A stretch of 64,000 bases of DNA, from positions 1 to 64,000 of the forward strand of contig NZ_JAGHZZ010000009.1 in assembly GCF_017745095.1 (NCBI RefSeq). The letters run 5' to 3'. The notes under the pieces were generated by a model. The model was not told the DNA's origin. It saw only the letters and a program-made list of their open reading frames with translations, and did no database searches. This stretch comes from Sporocytophaga sp. (GTDB taxonomy: Bacteria; Bacteroidota; Bacteroidia; Cytophagales; Cytophagaceae). Positions 49,434 through 58,390 of the stretch are shown here, piece after piece. Position 1 is the stretch's first letter. Each line of letters begins with the position of its first letter. Position numbers and translations under genes: made by a program.

Positions 49434-50373
49434 TTTTCGTCAGTCAAGAGATTTGGGTGATATTATAAGCATTACTTTTTTATTCCTGACAGCGAATCTA
49501 AAACCCTTGCTGATGGCCATTTTGTTTATCTCGGGCCCTTTTATCTTATTAGGAGGGATTGGCTTTGGACTTTATTATTCATTTATCATGAGTTCAGCTA
49601 TGGGTGGTGGCGTGCCGGATTTGCTATTGTTTCAAAACATGGGATTGCAGTTTATATTATTGTATCTCATTCTAACCGCAGGTTCTCTGGTGTTTTTTAT
49701 TACTATATATGAGTTTATGTATTTGTATATAAATAACATGGATACCTCTGTCGGTGAAGTTTGGAAAGGTGTGAAAAAGAGATTTCCTCTTGCTCTGAAA
49801 GTGATTTTCGGTTCAATTTTTCTTATGGGCTTAACCTTTGCTATAATTGGAGGACTGTTGTTTCAATTGTTTTTTGCAGGAGGAAGCCTTGGGTTTTTTC
49901 TGAGCTTTATCACAATTGTCCTGTCAATAGCACCATTTTTCTATATAGCCGTAACTTTGTCTTTGTTGATGAGCGTTTGCCTTTTTGAGCAAAAAGGATT
50001 TTTTGCAGGACTCAAGCGTTCATTCAGCCTGATTGCTGGAAAGTGGTGGAGAACATTCGGATTAATTTTTGTTTTTACTCTTATCTATTCAGGTGCATCT
50101 TTCGTATTCGCGGTACCAATGTATGCAGCACTTGGCATAGAGATGTTCTCACAAATCAATGGCAATGAAGTTTCGCCTCTTATTAAGATTGCTACAGCTG
50201 CTTCTTCTGCTCTTTTACTTGTCGGAAGTTACCTTGTTTCATCAATTTTGTTAATTGGTATTAATTTTCATTATTTCAGCTTAGCAGAGGAGAAAGACGC
50301 AACAGGCTTGCTGGAGAGAATTGATTCTTTCGGATCCATTTCATCTGAATCTAAAAATGTTGAAGAGTATTAA
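49417..50373 (+). CDS. Polytopic membrane protein of the MoxR cluster
   Basis: The protein has 318 residues with about six or seven hydrophobic helices. The N-terminal stretch is NFRQSRDLGDIISITFLF. The topology resembles the membrane domain found in glycerophosphodiester phosphodiesterase-like proteins (YckC/UgpQ-type membrane domain), but no catalytic residues are visible. It is encoded inside overlaps on both sides: 17 bp with SpoIIM-like and 17 bp with the DUF4129 gene. A scaffold or transport role is inferred from context only. Confidence 0.75.
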   Translation: MQQKINFRQSRDLGDIISITFLFLTANLKPLLMAILFISGPFILLGGIGFGLYYSFIMSSAMGGGVPDLLLFQNMGLQFILLYLILTAGSLVFFITIYEFMYLYINNMDTSVGEVWKGVKKRFPLALKVIFGSIFLMGLTFAIIGGLLFQLFFAGGSLGFFLSFITIVLSIAPFFYIAVTLSLLMSVCLFEQKGFFAGLKRSFSLIAGKWWRTFGLIFVFTLIYSGASFVFAVPMYAALGIEMFSQINGNEVSPLIKIATAASSALLLVGSYLVSSILLIGINFHYFSLAEEKDATGLLERIDSFGSISSESKNVEEY

Positions 50374-51079
50374 GATTTATATAACATCAGTTTTATTGGT
50401 ATTCACTATTCCGGTACTCTTCTTTTCTGATTGCTTTGCACAGGCTGATACCATTGCTTTGCAGCTGAATCAACAGAAGTTTGATGTGCAGGAATGGAAT
50501 GAACTAAGATCAGAACCAGAGTTTAATTATCATCCTCAGGCAAATGCTTTTTTTGACTGGTTGGGAGAAATCTTTGGATCCTTTCTCAGAAGCTTGTTTA
50601 GCAAGGATTTTAAGATGGGTAATACTAAGTGGATAGATTATGTCATCTATGCAATTGCTATTGCAATCTTTATATGGTTTTTGATAAAAGTTATTAAGGC
50701 AGACAAAGGATGGCTTTTTTGTAGAAGTAAAGAAGCAGAAAAACAAAACCCTGTATTTACAGAAGAAGATATTCAAGGCTCAAACCTTGATGAAGCTATA
50801 GCAAAGGCAATTAAAGATGAGGATTACAGATTAGCTGTCAGATATTTATTCCTTTCAAATTTGAGCAATCTGAATAGCCTTCAGCTGATACAATGGGCTC
50901 CAGATAAAACAAACCGGGATTATTCAAGAGAATTAAAGAAAAAGGAATATTCTGAAACATTTAAAGAGAATGCATCGGCATTCGAGAGAATCTGGTATGG
51001 AGAATATATTCCCGATAAGCATTTATTTGAGAAGCTGAGAGAGGATTTCAGGAGTTTTGACAGGAGGGTCGCAAGATGA
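50357..51079 (+). CDS. DUF4129 domain membrane protein
   Basis: About 240 residues from ATG 50357. A signal-like segment (IYITSVLLVFTIPVLFFSD) leads a periplasmic region. A second helix (residues 94-110, YVIYAIAIAIFIWFLI) precedes the cytosolic C-terminal DUF4129 domain (YRLAVRYLFLSNLSNL, NRDYSRELKK, FERIWYGEY). The family is linked to transglutaminase-like and MoxR/DUF58 clusters. The end overlaps the DUF4350 gene by 4 bp (ATGA). Confidence 0.85.
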   Translation: MLKSIKIYITSVLLVFTIPVLFFSDCFAQADTIALQLNQQKFDVQEWNELRSEPEFNYHPQANAFFDWLGEIFGSFLRSLFSKDFKMGNTKWIDYVIYAIAIAIFIWFLIKVIKADKGWLFCRSKEAEKQNPVFTEEDIQGSNLDEAIAKAIKDEDYRLAVRYLFLSNLSNLNSLQLIQWAPDKTNRDYSRELKKKEYSETFKENASAFERIWYGEYIPDKHLFEKLREDFRSFDRRVAR

Positions 51080-52290
51080 AGAAAAAAGAAGTGAAATATG
51101 GATTGGCTTTACTGTCGCTATTTGCTCTACTGATCGTTGTGGAGTATAACCAACCTGAACCTATTGATTGGTCACATACTTATTCTGTTGAAAAGAAAGG
51201 TCCTTTTGGGGCTTATGGTTTGTTTAAGTTATTGCCTGGGTACTTTAAAAATTCAAAGATAACTACTGCCAGAAAGACAATCTTTGAAATAGAAAAGGAT
51301 TATGCTGATTCAACCTATAACTACATCATCATTGGAGATGAATTTAATCCTTCAAATGAAGATATTGTGGCAATAAAATCCATTCTTAACAAAGGGAATG
51401 ATGTATTTATAGCCGCTTCTTATTTTTCAAAAGAGGCAGAGGATTCATTAGGTTTTTATACAGGTGCAAAATTTTTCAAAGATCTTAATTTAAATAGTGA
51501 TTCTTTATACAAAAAAGCTTCGGATACTATTCAACTGAGCTTTGTGACTCCCTATTGGGAGAAGCATAACAACTACATGTTTGAAAATAATCATCTTGTT
51601 GCCATATTTGATAGCTTAGAGAAACATCCTGATAATAAAGTGTTGGCTGCTACTGCTAAAGGAGAGCCGATTATGATACATAAGCGCATTGGAAAAGGGA
51701 GGCTGTTTCTCTCAACAATCCCTCTAGCATATACCAACTATTATTTTACTCAGCAATCAGGAAAGAGGTTTATTGAAAAAAGCTTTAATTTTCTTCAGCC
51801 GAATAGAAAAATATTGTGGGATGTTTACTATCATGGTGAAGTAGTGGTGTCAACAAATCCTTTGAGATTTGTGCTTGAAAATAATGCACTGCGTTATAGC
51901 CTTTATCTTACAATGCTGGGTGCCTTTCTTTTTGTTATGTTTGAAGGAAAGAGAAAGCAACGTATTATTCCAATTATTGAGCCTGTGACAAATAACTCAC
52001 TTGAGTTTATAAAAACAGTTAGCAATCTTTATTTTTCAAAAGGGAATCACAAAAATATAGCTGATAAAAAGATTGTGTATTTTTTCGATTATGTAAAAAA
52101 TCATTATTACATACATGCTTCTGATACTGCCTTTAAGGACAGACTTGCGGCCAAGTCTGGATTAGAAGAGGCAAGGGTCAATCACTTGCTAAAATACATA
52201 GAAACGATAAAGAGTAGATCCTCTCTTAATGGAGATGATTTGATTAAATTAAATAACCTGTTAGAAGACTTTTTTAAAAATTGCAGATAA
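51076..52290 (+). CDS. DUF4350 domain membrane protein
   Basis: The protein has 404 residues. An N-terminal membrane helix (residues 8-24) is followed by SVEKKGPFGAYGLFKLLPGYF, the DUF4350 start (a GATase-like/ThuA-like extracytoplasmic domain). A second helix lies near residue 272-290 (YSLYLTMLGAFLFVMFEG), then a cytosolic C-terminal domain. It belongs to the same module as DUF4129. It ends 1 bp before the MoxR gene, so the two are translationally linked. Confidence 0.83.
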   Translation: MKKKEVKYGLALLSLFALLIVVEYNQPEPIDWSHTYSVEKKGPFGAYGLFKLLPGYFKNSKITTARKTIFEIEKDYADSTYNYIIIGDEFNPSNEDIVAIKSILNKGNDVFIAASYFSKEAEDSLGFYTGAKFFKDLNLNSDSLYKKASDTIQLSFVTPYWEKHNNYMFENNHLVAIFDSLEKHPDNKVLAATAKGEPIMIHKRIGKGRLFLSTIPLAYTNYYFTQQSGKRFIEKSFNFLQPNRKILWDVYYHGEVVVSTNPLRFVLENNALRYSLYLTMLGAFLFVMFEGKRKQRIIPIIEPVTNNSLEFIKTVSNLYFSKGNHKNIADKKIVYFFDYVKNHYYIHASDTAFKDRLAAKSGLEEARVNHLLKYIETIKSRSSLNGDDLIKLNNLLEDFFKNCR

Positions 52291-52291
52291 T

Positions 52292-53269
52292 ATGCAAAAC
52301 GAAATGTTTGAAAATAAAATAGATCTGAGCGTAGTTGCCAATTCAATTGCGAAGATAAAGGATGAAGTAAGGAAAGTTATAGTTGGCCAGGAGACAATGG
52401 TAGAGCTACTGTTGGCTTCGATATTAGCTGATGGACATGTTTTGATTGAGGGAGTTCCAGGTGTAGCAAAGACGCTTACATCAAAAGTATTGGCAAGGAC
52501 AATATCGGCAGAATTCAGCAGAATCCAATTCACTCCAGATTTAATGCCTTCGGATGTGACAGGAGTTTCTGTCTTTAATCAGAAAACTAGTGAGTTTGAT
52601 TTTAAGAAAGGGCCAATATTTTCCAATATAGTATTGATTGATGAGATTAACAGAGCTCCAGCAAAAACTCAGGCAGCGTTGTTTGAGGTGATGGAAGAAA
52701 GACAGATTACTATAGATGGAAATACATATCTGATGGACCCACCTTTTATGATCCTTGCAACACAGAATCCCATTGATCAGGAAGGGACATATAAGCTTCC
52801 TGAAGCTCAGCTGGATCGTTTTCTTTTTAAAATCGTTGTAAGGTATCCTCAGGCAGAGGAAGAATTTTTAATTTTGAAAGATGCCCATGTGAATGGCAGC
52901 AGGGCTAATTTATCAAAAGTTGCTGCTGTTTTATCCAAGCAGGAAATAAAAGAAATAAGAGAAGCTGTTCAGAAGGTCCATGTAGAAGATCACCTTATCC
53001 GCTATATTACTTCAATTATTCAGGAAACAAGGAACAATGCATCATTGTATCTTGGAGCTTCCCCAAGAGCTTCCGTAGCGATATTAAGAGCATCAAAAGC
53101 TATAGCGGCTATAAGAGGTAGAGACTTTGTAACTCCGGAGGATATTCAGGAAGTAACTTCTCCTGTACTTGAACACAGAGTAGTCGTAACTGCCGAAAAG
53201 GAGATGGAAGGTACTACAGTTAGTGATGTGCTGAAACAAATTATTAAAAAGATAGAAGTGCCGAGATAG
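52292..53269 (+). CDS. MoxR-family AAA+ ATPase (first copy)
   Basis: The protein has 325 residues. Walker A is GVPGVAKT (54-61), Walker B is VLIDEINRAPAKTQAALFEVMEE (LIDEIN 115-120), with sensor 1 in FMILATQNPIDQEGTY and sensor 2 near ASPRASVAILRASKA. MoxR ATPases act as chaperones that mature or assemble protein complexes, usually with VWA or DUF58 partners. The DUF58 gene starts immediately after the stop, which is the standard arrangement. Confidence 0.96.
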   Translation: MQNEMFENKIDLSVVANSIAKIKDEVRKVIVGQETMVELLLASILADGHVLIEGVPGVAKTLTSKVLARTISAEFSRIQFTPDLMPSDVTGVSVFNQKTSEFDFKKGPIFSNIVLIDEINRAPAKTQAALFEVMEERQITIDGNTYLMDPPFMILATQNPIDQEGTYKLPEAQLDRFLFKIVVRYPQAEEEFLILKDAHVNGSRANLSKVAAVLSKQEIKEIREAVQKVHVEDHLIRYITSIIQETRNNASLYLGASPRASVAILRASKAIAAIRGRDFVTPEDIQEVTSPVLEHRVVVTAEKEMEGTTVSDVLKQIIKKIEVPR

Positions 53270-54604
53270 ATGAAATTATTGAAGTCTCTTTATTTTAACT
53301 TATTATTTTTTTTCCTGATTGGAGGCAATGTGGTATTCTACATAATGGCCTTCTTTTTTCCATTTTTGTTGTTGCCGGCATCCATTATATTAGCATGTTT
53401 GGTGGTAGTTTTGTGTATTGATATAGCAATCTTATACAGGCTTAAGGCAGGAATAAATGGTGGCAGAATATGCTCAGAAAGATTTTCTAATGGTGATGAA
53501 AATCAAATATTAATTAGAATAAAGAATAACTATCCTTTTACTGTTAAAGCAACTATCATTGATGAAATTCCTTTTCAGTTTCAGAAACGAGATTTTGAGA
53601 TCCATGAAACATTGAAGCCAGGGATTGATAAGGAAGTACGGTATTCTTTAAGACCGGTGAAAAGAGGAGAGTATAGTTTCGGGACTATAAACATTTATGC
53701 TCAGTCGCCCTTTAGACTTATCAAAAGAAAGTATATGTTCGATGGTGCATTTAATGTAAAAGTCTATCCTTCTTTTCTTCAGATGCGCAAATATGAGCTG
53801 CTTGCTTTTACGGATAAACTCAGAGACCAGGGGATAAAGAAGCTTAGAAAGCTAGGACACAATCTTGAGTTTGAGCAAATAAGAGACTATAGTCTTGGCG
53901 ATGATATCAGAAGTATCAACTGGAGAGCTACAGCGAGAAGAGGACATCTGATGGTCAATCAATATCAGGACGAAAAGGCACAGGATATTTACAGCATCAT
54001 TGACAAAGGAAGAACCATGAAGATGCCTTTCAACGGCATGACACTGCTTGACTATTCAATAAACAGCAGTCTTGTAATGTCTAACATTGCACTGAAGAAA
54101 GATGACAAAGCGGGTTTGGCAATCTTCTCCAATAAAGTAACATCTTTTGTTAAAGCTGACAGAATATCTACTCAGTTAAATACAATATCAGAGACGCTGT
54201 ATAATGAAAAAACAGCCTACCCTGAACATGACTTTGCTTCGCTTTATGTCTATCTCAGCAGGAAGATATCAAGAAGAAGCCTTTTAATGATCTATACAAA
54301 CTTTGAGGGCATTACTTCGGCGAGGAGGCAACTTTCATATTTGAAGAAGCTTTCTGCCAGGCATCTTGTAGTCGTGATATTTTTTGAGAATACTGAATTA
54401 AGTAAAGTTGCTAATTCATTAAATTCTACTTCTCTTGAAGAGATCTATACAAAGACTATTGCTGAAAAGTTCTTATATGAGAAAAGGCAGATCAGTATTG
54501 AATTCCAGAAGTATGGTATCTATACTATTTATACCACCCCTGAAGCACTTACTGTAAATACAATTAATAAATATTTGGAGTTGAAATCTAGAAATCTTAT
54601 ATAG
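53270..54604 (+). CDS. DUF58 domain (VWA-like) protein
   Basis: The protein has 444 residues. Two N-terminal membrane helices (residues 10-58) precede a beta-rich region (about 60-180). Next comes the DUF58 signature EFEQIRDYSLGDDIRSINWRATARRG. The remainder folds like a von Willebrand A domain with a partial MIDAS (YSIIDKGRTMKM in place of DxSxS). It is the customary partner of MoxR. It starts directly after the MoxR stop (no gap). A terminator follows the stop. Confidence 0.92.
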   Translation: MKLLKSLYFNLLFFFLIGGNVVFYIMAFFFPFLLLPASIILACLVVVLCIDIAILYRLKAGINGGRICSERFSNGDENQILIRIKNNYPFTVKATIIDEIPFQFQKRDFEIHETLKPGIDKEVRYSLRPVKRGEYSFGTINIYAQSPFRLIKRKYMFDGAFNVKVYPSFLQMRKYELLAFTDKLRDQGIKKLRKLGHNLEFEQIRDYSLGDDIRSINWRATARRGHLMVNQYQDEKAQDIYSIIDKGRTMKMPFNGMTLLDYSINSSLVMSNIALKKDDKAGLAIFSNKVTSFVKADRISTQLNTISETLYNEKTAYPEHDFASLYVYLSRKISRRSLLMIYTNFEGITSARRQLSYLKKLSARHLVVVIFFENTELSKVANSLNSTSLEEIYTKTIAEKFLYEKRQISIEFQKYGIYTIYTTPEALTVNTINKYLELKSRNLI

Positions 54605-54621
54605 GGAACTAATTAATAGGT

Positions 54622-54665
54622 AAAATAAAAGCCCTCAAGAGAATTCTCCTGACGGCTTTTATTTT
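54622..54665. terminator. Terminator after DUF58 gene
   Basis: AAAATAAAAGCC/GGCTTTTATTTT with an inner GAGAATTCTC palindrome. It serves the MoxR operon and, on the other strand, the DsbA-like gene ending at 54679. Confidence 0.85.
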
Positions 54666-54678
54666 ATTGTTATAGGTT

Positions 54679-55365
54679 TTAGCAATTTGTCCCATCCACA
54701 TCACACGAATCGCCTTGCAAAGGCGTTTCTGCTGCAATATCTGTAAGTGCTTTTACAAAAACATCAGCAGGTTGTGCTCCGGAGATGCCATACTTATCAT
54801 TGATAATGTAAAAAGGAACCCCTGAAACACCGGCACCTTGAATAAAACGTTCAGACTCTTTTACTTCATTCAAGCCTTCATCTGATTCTAAAAGGGCTTT
54901 TACTTTTTGAGCTTCAAGACCCGCTGAAGCTGCGACAGAAATAAGATTTTCTTTTTGGGTAAGATCTACTCCATCTTCAAAATATGCTTTAAAAAAAGCT
55001 TCTACAGTTGCTCTTTGATTGCCTGTTTTCTCAGAAAACCAAATGATTCTGTGTGCGTCCAGTGTATTAGGAGATTTTAATTGTTTGCTAAAGTCAAACT
55101 TGAGCCCATCCTGTGCAGCCACACCTGTGACGTTGCCAGTGATCTGCTCATATCTTTCTTCTCCACCGAATTTGTTAGAAAGATATTCTTTCTGGTTATA
55201 ACCCTCTTTGGGAGTACCAGGGTTTAATTCAAAAGGCAGATAGCTAATGTCAAAATCGTAATCATTTTTAAGTTGATCCATCGCTTTCTCGATTCTTCTT
55301 TTACCGATATAGCACCATGGGCATACTACATCAGATGCAATGGCAATTTTTATTTTTGGTTTCAT
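54679..55365 (-). CDS. DsbA-family (FrnE-like) thiol oxidoreductase
   Basis: The protein has 228 residues. The thioredoxin-fold active site is DVVCPWCYIGKRRIEKAM (CPWC at residues 15-18), with the helical insertion typical of FrnE/2-hydroxychromene isomerase relatives and the cis-Pro loop GVSGVPFYIINDKYGISGAQP. There is no signal peptide, so it acts in the cytosol, as for most FrnE-like proteins. Extra cysteines lie at the C terminus (GDSCDVDGTNC). The substrate is unknown; a role in stress redox control is usual for the family. Confidence 0.9.
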   Translation of the reverse strand: MKPKIKIAIASDVVCPWCYIGKRRIEKAMDQLKNDYDFDISYLPFELNPGTPKEGYNQKEYLSNKFGGEERYEQITGNVTGVAAQDGLKFDFSKQLKSPNTLDAHRIIWFSEKTGNQRATVEAFFKAYFEDGVDLTQKENLISVAASAGLEAQKVKALLESDEGLNEVKESERFIQGAGVSGVPFYIINDKYGISGAQPADVFVKALTDIAAETPLQGDSCDVDGTNC

Positions 55366-55593
55366 AAAGAACAGTTTATTCTATTTTAAGATAAGTAAGA
55401 AGCGGAATAGTTCCTTCAATTAATTATTTAACAAATAACCATAGTTTAACGACTTTTAAAAGAGATTTTATAAAGATTTATTACAAGGGAACTCAATTTT
55501 GTTGAAGAGGTGTAATGGGCTATTTCTTGCCTTAGATCAACGATTAATAAAATCAAACAAGCTAGTTTTACATCAGAAATAACAATTAAAGTT

Positions 55594-56472
55594 ATGGCAA
55601 TGAGAAATATAGAAATCGTAGCATCTCCCAACGCACCTCATATGGTAGGAGATGGCTTCAGGGTACATAATTTCATTCCTAGCAGATTTCGTCTGGATAT
55701 GCAAAGAATGGATCCATTCATTATGATGGATTATAATTCTAAGTTTTATTTTCCTCCTACACAAAAACCAAAAGGGGTTGGTGTTCATCCCCATAGAGGT
55801 TTTGAAACAGTGACGATTGCTTATAAAGGTAAGGTTGCTCATCATGACAGTACCGGAAATAAAGGCATTATAGGTGAGGGAGATGTACAATGGATGACTG
55901 CAGCATCAGGTGTATTGCATAAAGAGTATCATGAAGAAAATTTCAGCAAGACAGGTGGAGATTTTCAAATGGTTCAGCTTTGGGTCAACCTCCCTGCAAA
56001 GGATAAGATGTCTCGGCCAAAGTACCAGGCAATTACAAATGAAGAAATCAGTAAGGTTAACCTGCCGGACAATGCAGGAGTTATTGAAGTGATTGCAGGA
56101 GAATATCAGGGAATTAAGGGCCCTGCATTTACCTTTACACCAGTGAACATGCAGAATGCGAAATTGAACAAAGGCGGAAAGGCTACATTTTCATTTCCTT
56201 CTGATTATAATACTGTGATTCTGGTTATTGAAGGAAGTGTAAAAGTTAATGACAAAGAAAATGTTCCTACAGATCATCTTGTTCTTTTCGAAAATAACGC
56301 TGAAGATTTCACTATTGAGGCTTTAGAGGATTCAATTGTTCTGGTTTTAAGCGGTAAGCCAATTAATGAGCCTATCTACGCTCATGGTCCTTTTGTGATG
56401 AATACAAAGGCAGAAATAATGCAGGCTTTTGAAGATGTAAATAGTGGAAAATTCGGATATTTGGAAGACTAA
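55594..56472 (+). CDS. Pirin family protein (first of two)
   Basis: The protein has 292 residues with two cupin domains. The metal site is HPHRGFETVTIAYKGKVAHHDS (N-terminal cupin, residues 67-88), with GDVQWMTAASGVLHKE containing the further ligands. Pirins bind iron; bacterial members include quercetin 2,3-dioxygenases and regulators. It is followed after 11 bp by a second pirin gene, so the two are cotranscribed. Confidence 0.92.
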   Translation: MAMRNIEIVASPNAPHMVGDGFRVHNFIPSRFRLDMQRMDPFIMMDYNSKFYFPPTQKPKGVGVHPHRGFETVTIAYKGKVAHHDSTGNKGIIGEGDVQWMTAASGVLHKEYHEENFSKTGGDFQMVQLWVNLPAKDKMSRPKYQAITNEEISKVNLPDNAGVIEVIAGEYQGIKGPAFTFTPVNMQNAKLNKGGKATFSFPSDYNTVILVIEGSVKVNDKENVPTDHLVLFENNAEDFTIEALEDSIVLVLSGKPINEPIYAHGPFVMNTKAEIMQAFEDVNSGKFGYLED

Positions 56473-56483
56473 GATTCCCGACT

Positions 56484-57356
56484 ATGTCCAATATTAAACT
56501 TATTATAGAAGAACGTCCGACACATATAGGAAAATTTATGGTCGGGCGTTTGCTTCCATTCAAAGAAAAGAGAATGGTAGGTCCGTTTATATTCATCGAT
56601 CATATGGGCCCTGCAAAGATGAATGAATCAGAGAATATTGATGTGCCGCCTCATCCGCATATAGGGCTTTCAACACTTACTTATCTTTTCGAAGGAAGTA
56701 TCATGCATCGAGATAGCCTTGGTGTGGAGATGGAAATTAAGCCTGGTGCAGTAAACTGGATGACGGCAGGCAAAGGCATTGTACATTCAGAGAGAACTCC
56801 TGAATATCTCAGAGGTTCTGACAAAGTTTTGCACGGATTGCAGATATGGGTTGCATTGCCCAAGGAATATGAAAAAGATGAGCCTTCATTTGTTCATGTA
56901 GAAGAATCTGAAATTCCTGAATGGAAAAAAGATGGTGTTAATTTTAAACTAATAGCAGGGGAAGTAATGGGTAAGAAATCGCCGGTTCCAGTCTATAGTC
57001 CTCTTTATCTTTTGGAACTAAAGACAATATCAGGGGCAAAATTATCCATAGGTAACGAGCTTTTTGGTGAGAGTGCAATGTATATCCTTGAAGGAAGTGT
57101 AAGCAGCGAAGGCAATACATTCGGCACCAAACAGATTCTTGTTGCAAAAGATGCTACACTATGTGAATTTGAAATGGGGCCAAATACTAGCATATATATT
57201 TTTGGAGGAATGCCTTTTGATGAGGAAAGATTTATCTATTGGAATTTTGTTGCTTCTGATAAAGACACTATCGAAAGAGCTAAAGAAGATTGGAAGGAGC
57301 AGAGATTTCCTAAGATCAAAGGAGAGAAAGATTTTGTGCCCCTACCATCAAGGTAA
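56484..57356 (+). CDS. Pirin family protein (second of two)
   Basis: The protein has 290 residues with the same bicupin fold. The metal site is VPPHPHIGLSTLTYLFEGSI plus MHRDSLG, then GAVNWMTAGKGIVHSER. It has only moderate similarity to the upstream pirin, so the pair is an old duplication or two separate subgroups. The function is probably oxygen- or redox-related; no substrate is visible. Confidence 0.92.
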   Translation: MSNIKLIIEERPTHIGKFMVGRLLPFKEKRMVGPFIFIDHMGPAKMNESENIDVPPHPHIGLSTLTYLFEGSIMHRDSLGVEMEIKPGAVNWMTAGKGIVHSERTPEYLRGSDKVLHGLQIWVALPKEYEKDEPSFVHVEESEIPEWKKDGVNFKLIAGEVMGKKSPVPVYSPLYLLELKTISGAKLSIGNELFGESAMYILEGSVSSEGNTFGTKQILVAKDATLCEFEMGPNTSIYIFGGMPFDEERFIYWNFVASDKDTIERAKEDWKEQRFPKIKGEKDFVPLPSR

Positions 57357-57676
57357 GTTTAATAATGAGAATAATTTATTCCTGATAATATCAATTGATG
57401 CGATCATTCTTATCGTTGACATCATTTGATATTATCCCGATTAGAACAAAAAGTCAGCAGGTTATTCTTCAGGTATTAGGGAATAAAAAAGCCCTTATAG
57501 ATAAATTGTCCGTCTGTGATTCATAAATCTTGAATTTGATAAGATAGGTCGCATAATATCTTTATATAGTAGGATAAACGACCCAAGGAGGTTTATGACA
57601 GAGGAAGTGGGATGTAAACTTAATTGAAGAAAGCTTTGAATCGAGATTATTTTATTGATAAGAAGAATATAAAACT
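57357..57676. other. Intergenic region with inverted repeat and isolated strong ribosome site
   Basis: An 11-bp inverted repeat, GATAATATCAA (57384-57394) and TTGATATTATC (57426-57436), follows the pirin gene. At 57583-57589 there is AAGGAGG 3 bp ahead of ATG 57593, but the frame has only ten codons. Such a strong Shine-Dalgarno site is unusual here. No larger gene is seen. Confidence 0.5.
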
Positions 57677-58129
57677 ATGACAAATAACAAATTAAAGAGA
57701 ATGGACAATGTCGGCATTGTTGTAGAATCCCTCGACAATGCCATCGCTTTTTTCACTGAATTAGGCCTCAAGCTAGAGGGAAGAGCAGCGATAAAAGGGG
57801 AATGGGCTGGTCGAGTTACCGGATTGGGCGATCAAAGCGTAGAGATTGCTATGATGGTTACTCCGGACGGTCATAGTCGTCTTGAACTTTCGCAGTTTCT
57901 TGCCCCAGCTACAATCTCGGACCATCGCAATGCACCTGTTAACTCTCTCGGTTATCTGCGGGTCATGTTCGCTGTTCAAGACATTGATGAAATGGTAGCC
58001 AGGCTTATCAAGCATGGAGCTCAGCTTGTTGGTGAAGTTGTTCAGTATGAGAACTCCTATCGGTTATGCTACATTCGAGGAATTGAAGGACTTCTCATAG
58101 GGCTAGCAGAAGAACTCGGTAAAAAATGA
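57677..58129 (+). CDS. VOC family (glyoxalase/bleomycin-resistance fold) protein, probably transferred
   Basis: The protein has 150 residues and a single VOC domain of two beta-alpha-beta-beta-beta modules: DNVGIVVESLDNAIAFFTEL near the start and YLRVMFAVQDIDEMVARLIKHGAQ near residue 94. It is cytosolic. Possible metal ligands are His and Glu in the standard places, but the enzyme type is unclear. Arginine codons are mostly CGN (six of nine) and TCG/GCC are frequent, whereas neighbours favour AGA and TCT/TCA. This points to horizontal transfer. The gene lies alone next to tRNA genes. Confidence 0.88.
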   Translation: MTNNKLKRMDNVGIVVESLDNAIAFFTELGLKLEGRAAIKGEWAGRVTGLGDQSVEIAMMVTPDGHSRLELSQFLAPATISDHRNAPVNSLGYLRVMFAVQDIDEMVARLIKHGAQLVGEVVQYENSYRLCYIRGIEGLLIGLAEELGKK

Positions 58130-58268
58130 ATGAAGCGAAGCACATATTCTGATATTAAATCAAGACGATCTATCCGAAAAGAAGCAACAGTAGGAGCAAG
58201 AGCAACAGATTTTAGCCTTTTATAATCCTGTCTTTCCTCTTGCTGTTGCTCATTACTCTTGCTGAACA
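58130..58268. other. Spacer between VOC gene and tRNA-Leu-like fragment
   Basis: No gene seen. The short frames here are not supported by a start site or composition. Confidence 0.4.
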
Positions 58269-58323
58269 AACCCGCACGTCCAAGCGGACATCCCGATATA
58301 AATCGGGACGAGTCTACCAATTC
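58269..58323 (-). pseudogene. Partial tRNA-Leu-like copy with replaced anticodon arm
   Basis: A 22-base block (58269-58290) is identical to the variable-arm/T-stem part of tRNA-Leu at 58409-58430, and a 12-base block (58312-58323) is identical to its D-arm. The sequence between them has been replaced by a palindrome (TCCCGAT/ATCGGGA) that would make an 8-base anticodon loop. The acceptor stem and the T-loop end are missing, so it cannot be a working tRNA. Confidence 0.7.
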
Positions 58324-58355
58324 TTGTATTATATTTGTTTTTTAGATCAGAGGCA

Positions 58356-58388
58356 TAAAAAAAGCCCGAAGATAACTCTTCAGGCTTT
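58356..58388 (-). terminator. Terminator of the tRNA unit
   Basis: On the minus strand AAAGCCTGAAG pairs with CTTCGGGCTTT (one A-C mismatch) around a short loop, followed by a T-run. It directly follows the tRNA-Leu 3' end. Confidence 0.8.
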
Positions 58389-58390
58389 CG

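Noticed and set aside
57384-57436. Inverted repeat after the pirin genes as a transposon end
   Set aside because: No transposase, no target-site duplication and only 11-bp arms; more likely a transcript end.
57593-57625. Ten-codon frame behind a strong Shine-Dalgarno site
   Set aside because: Too short to call a gene; kept only as a comment on the intergenic region.
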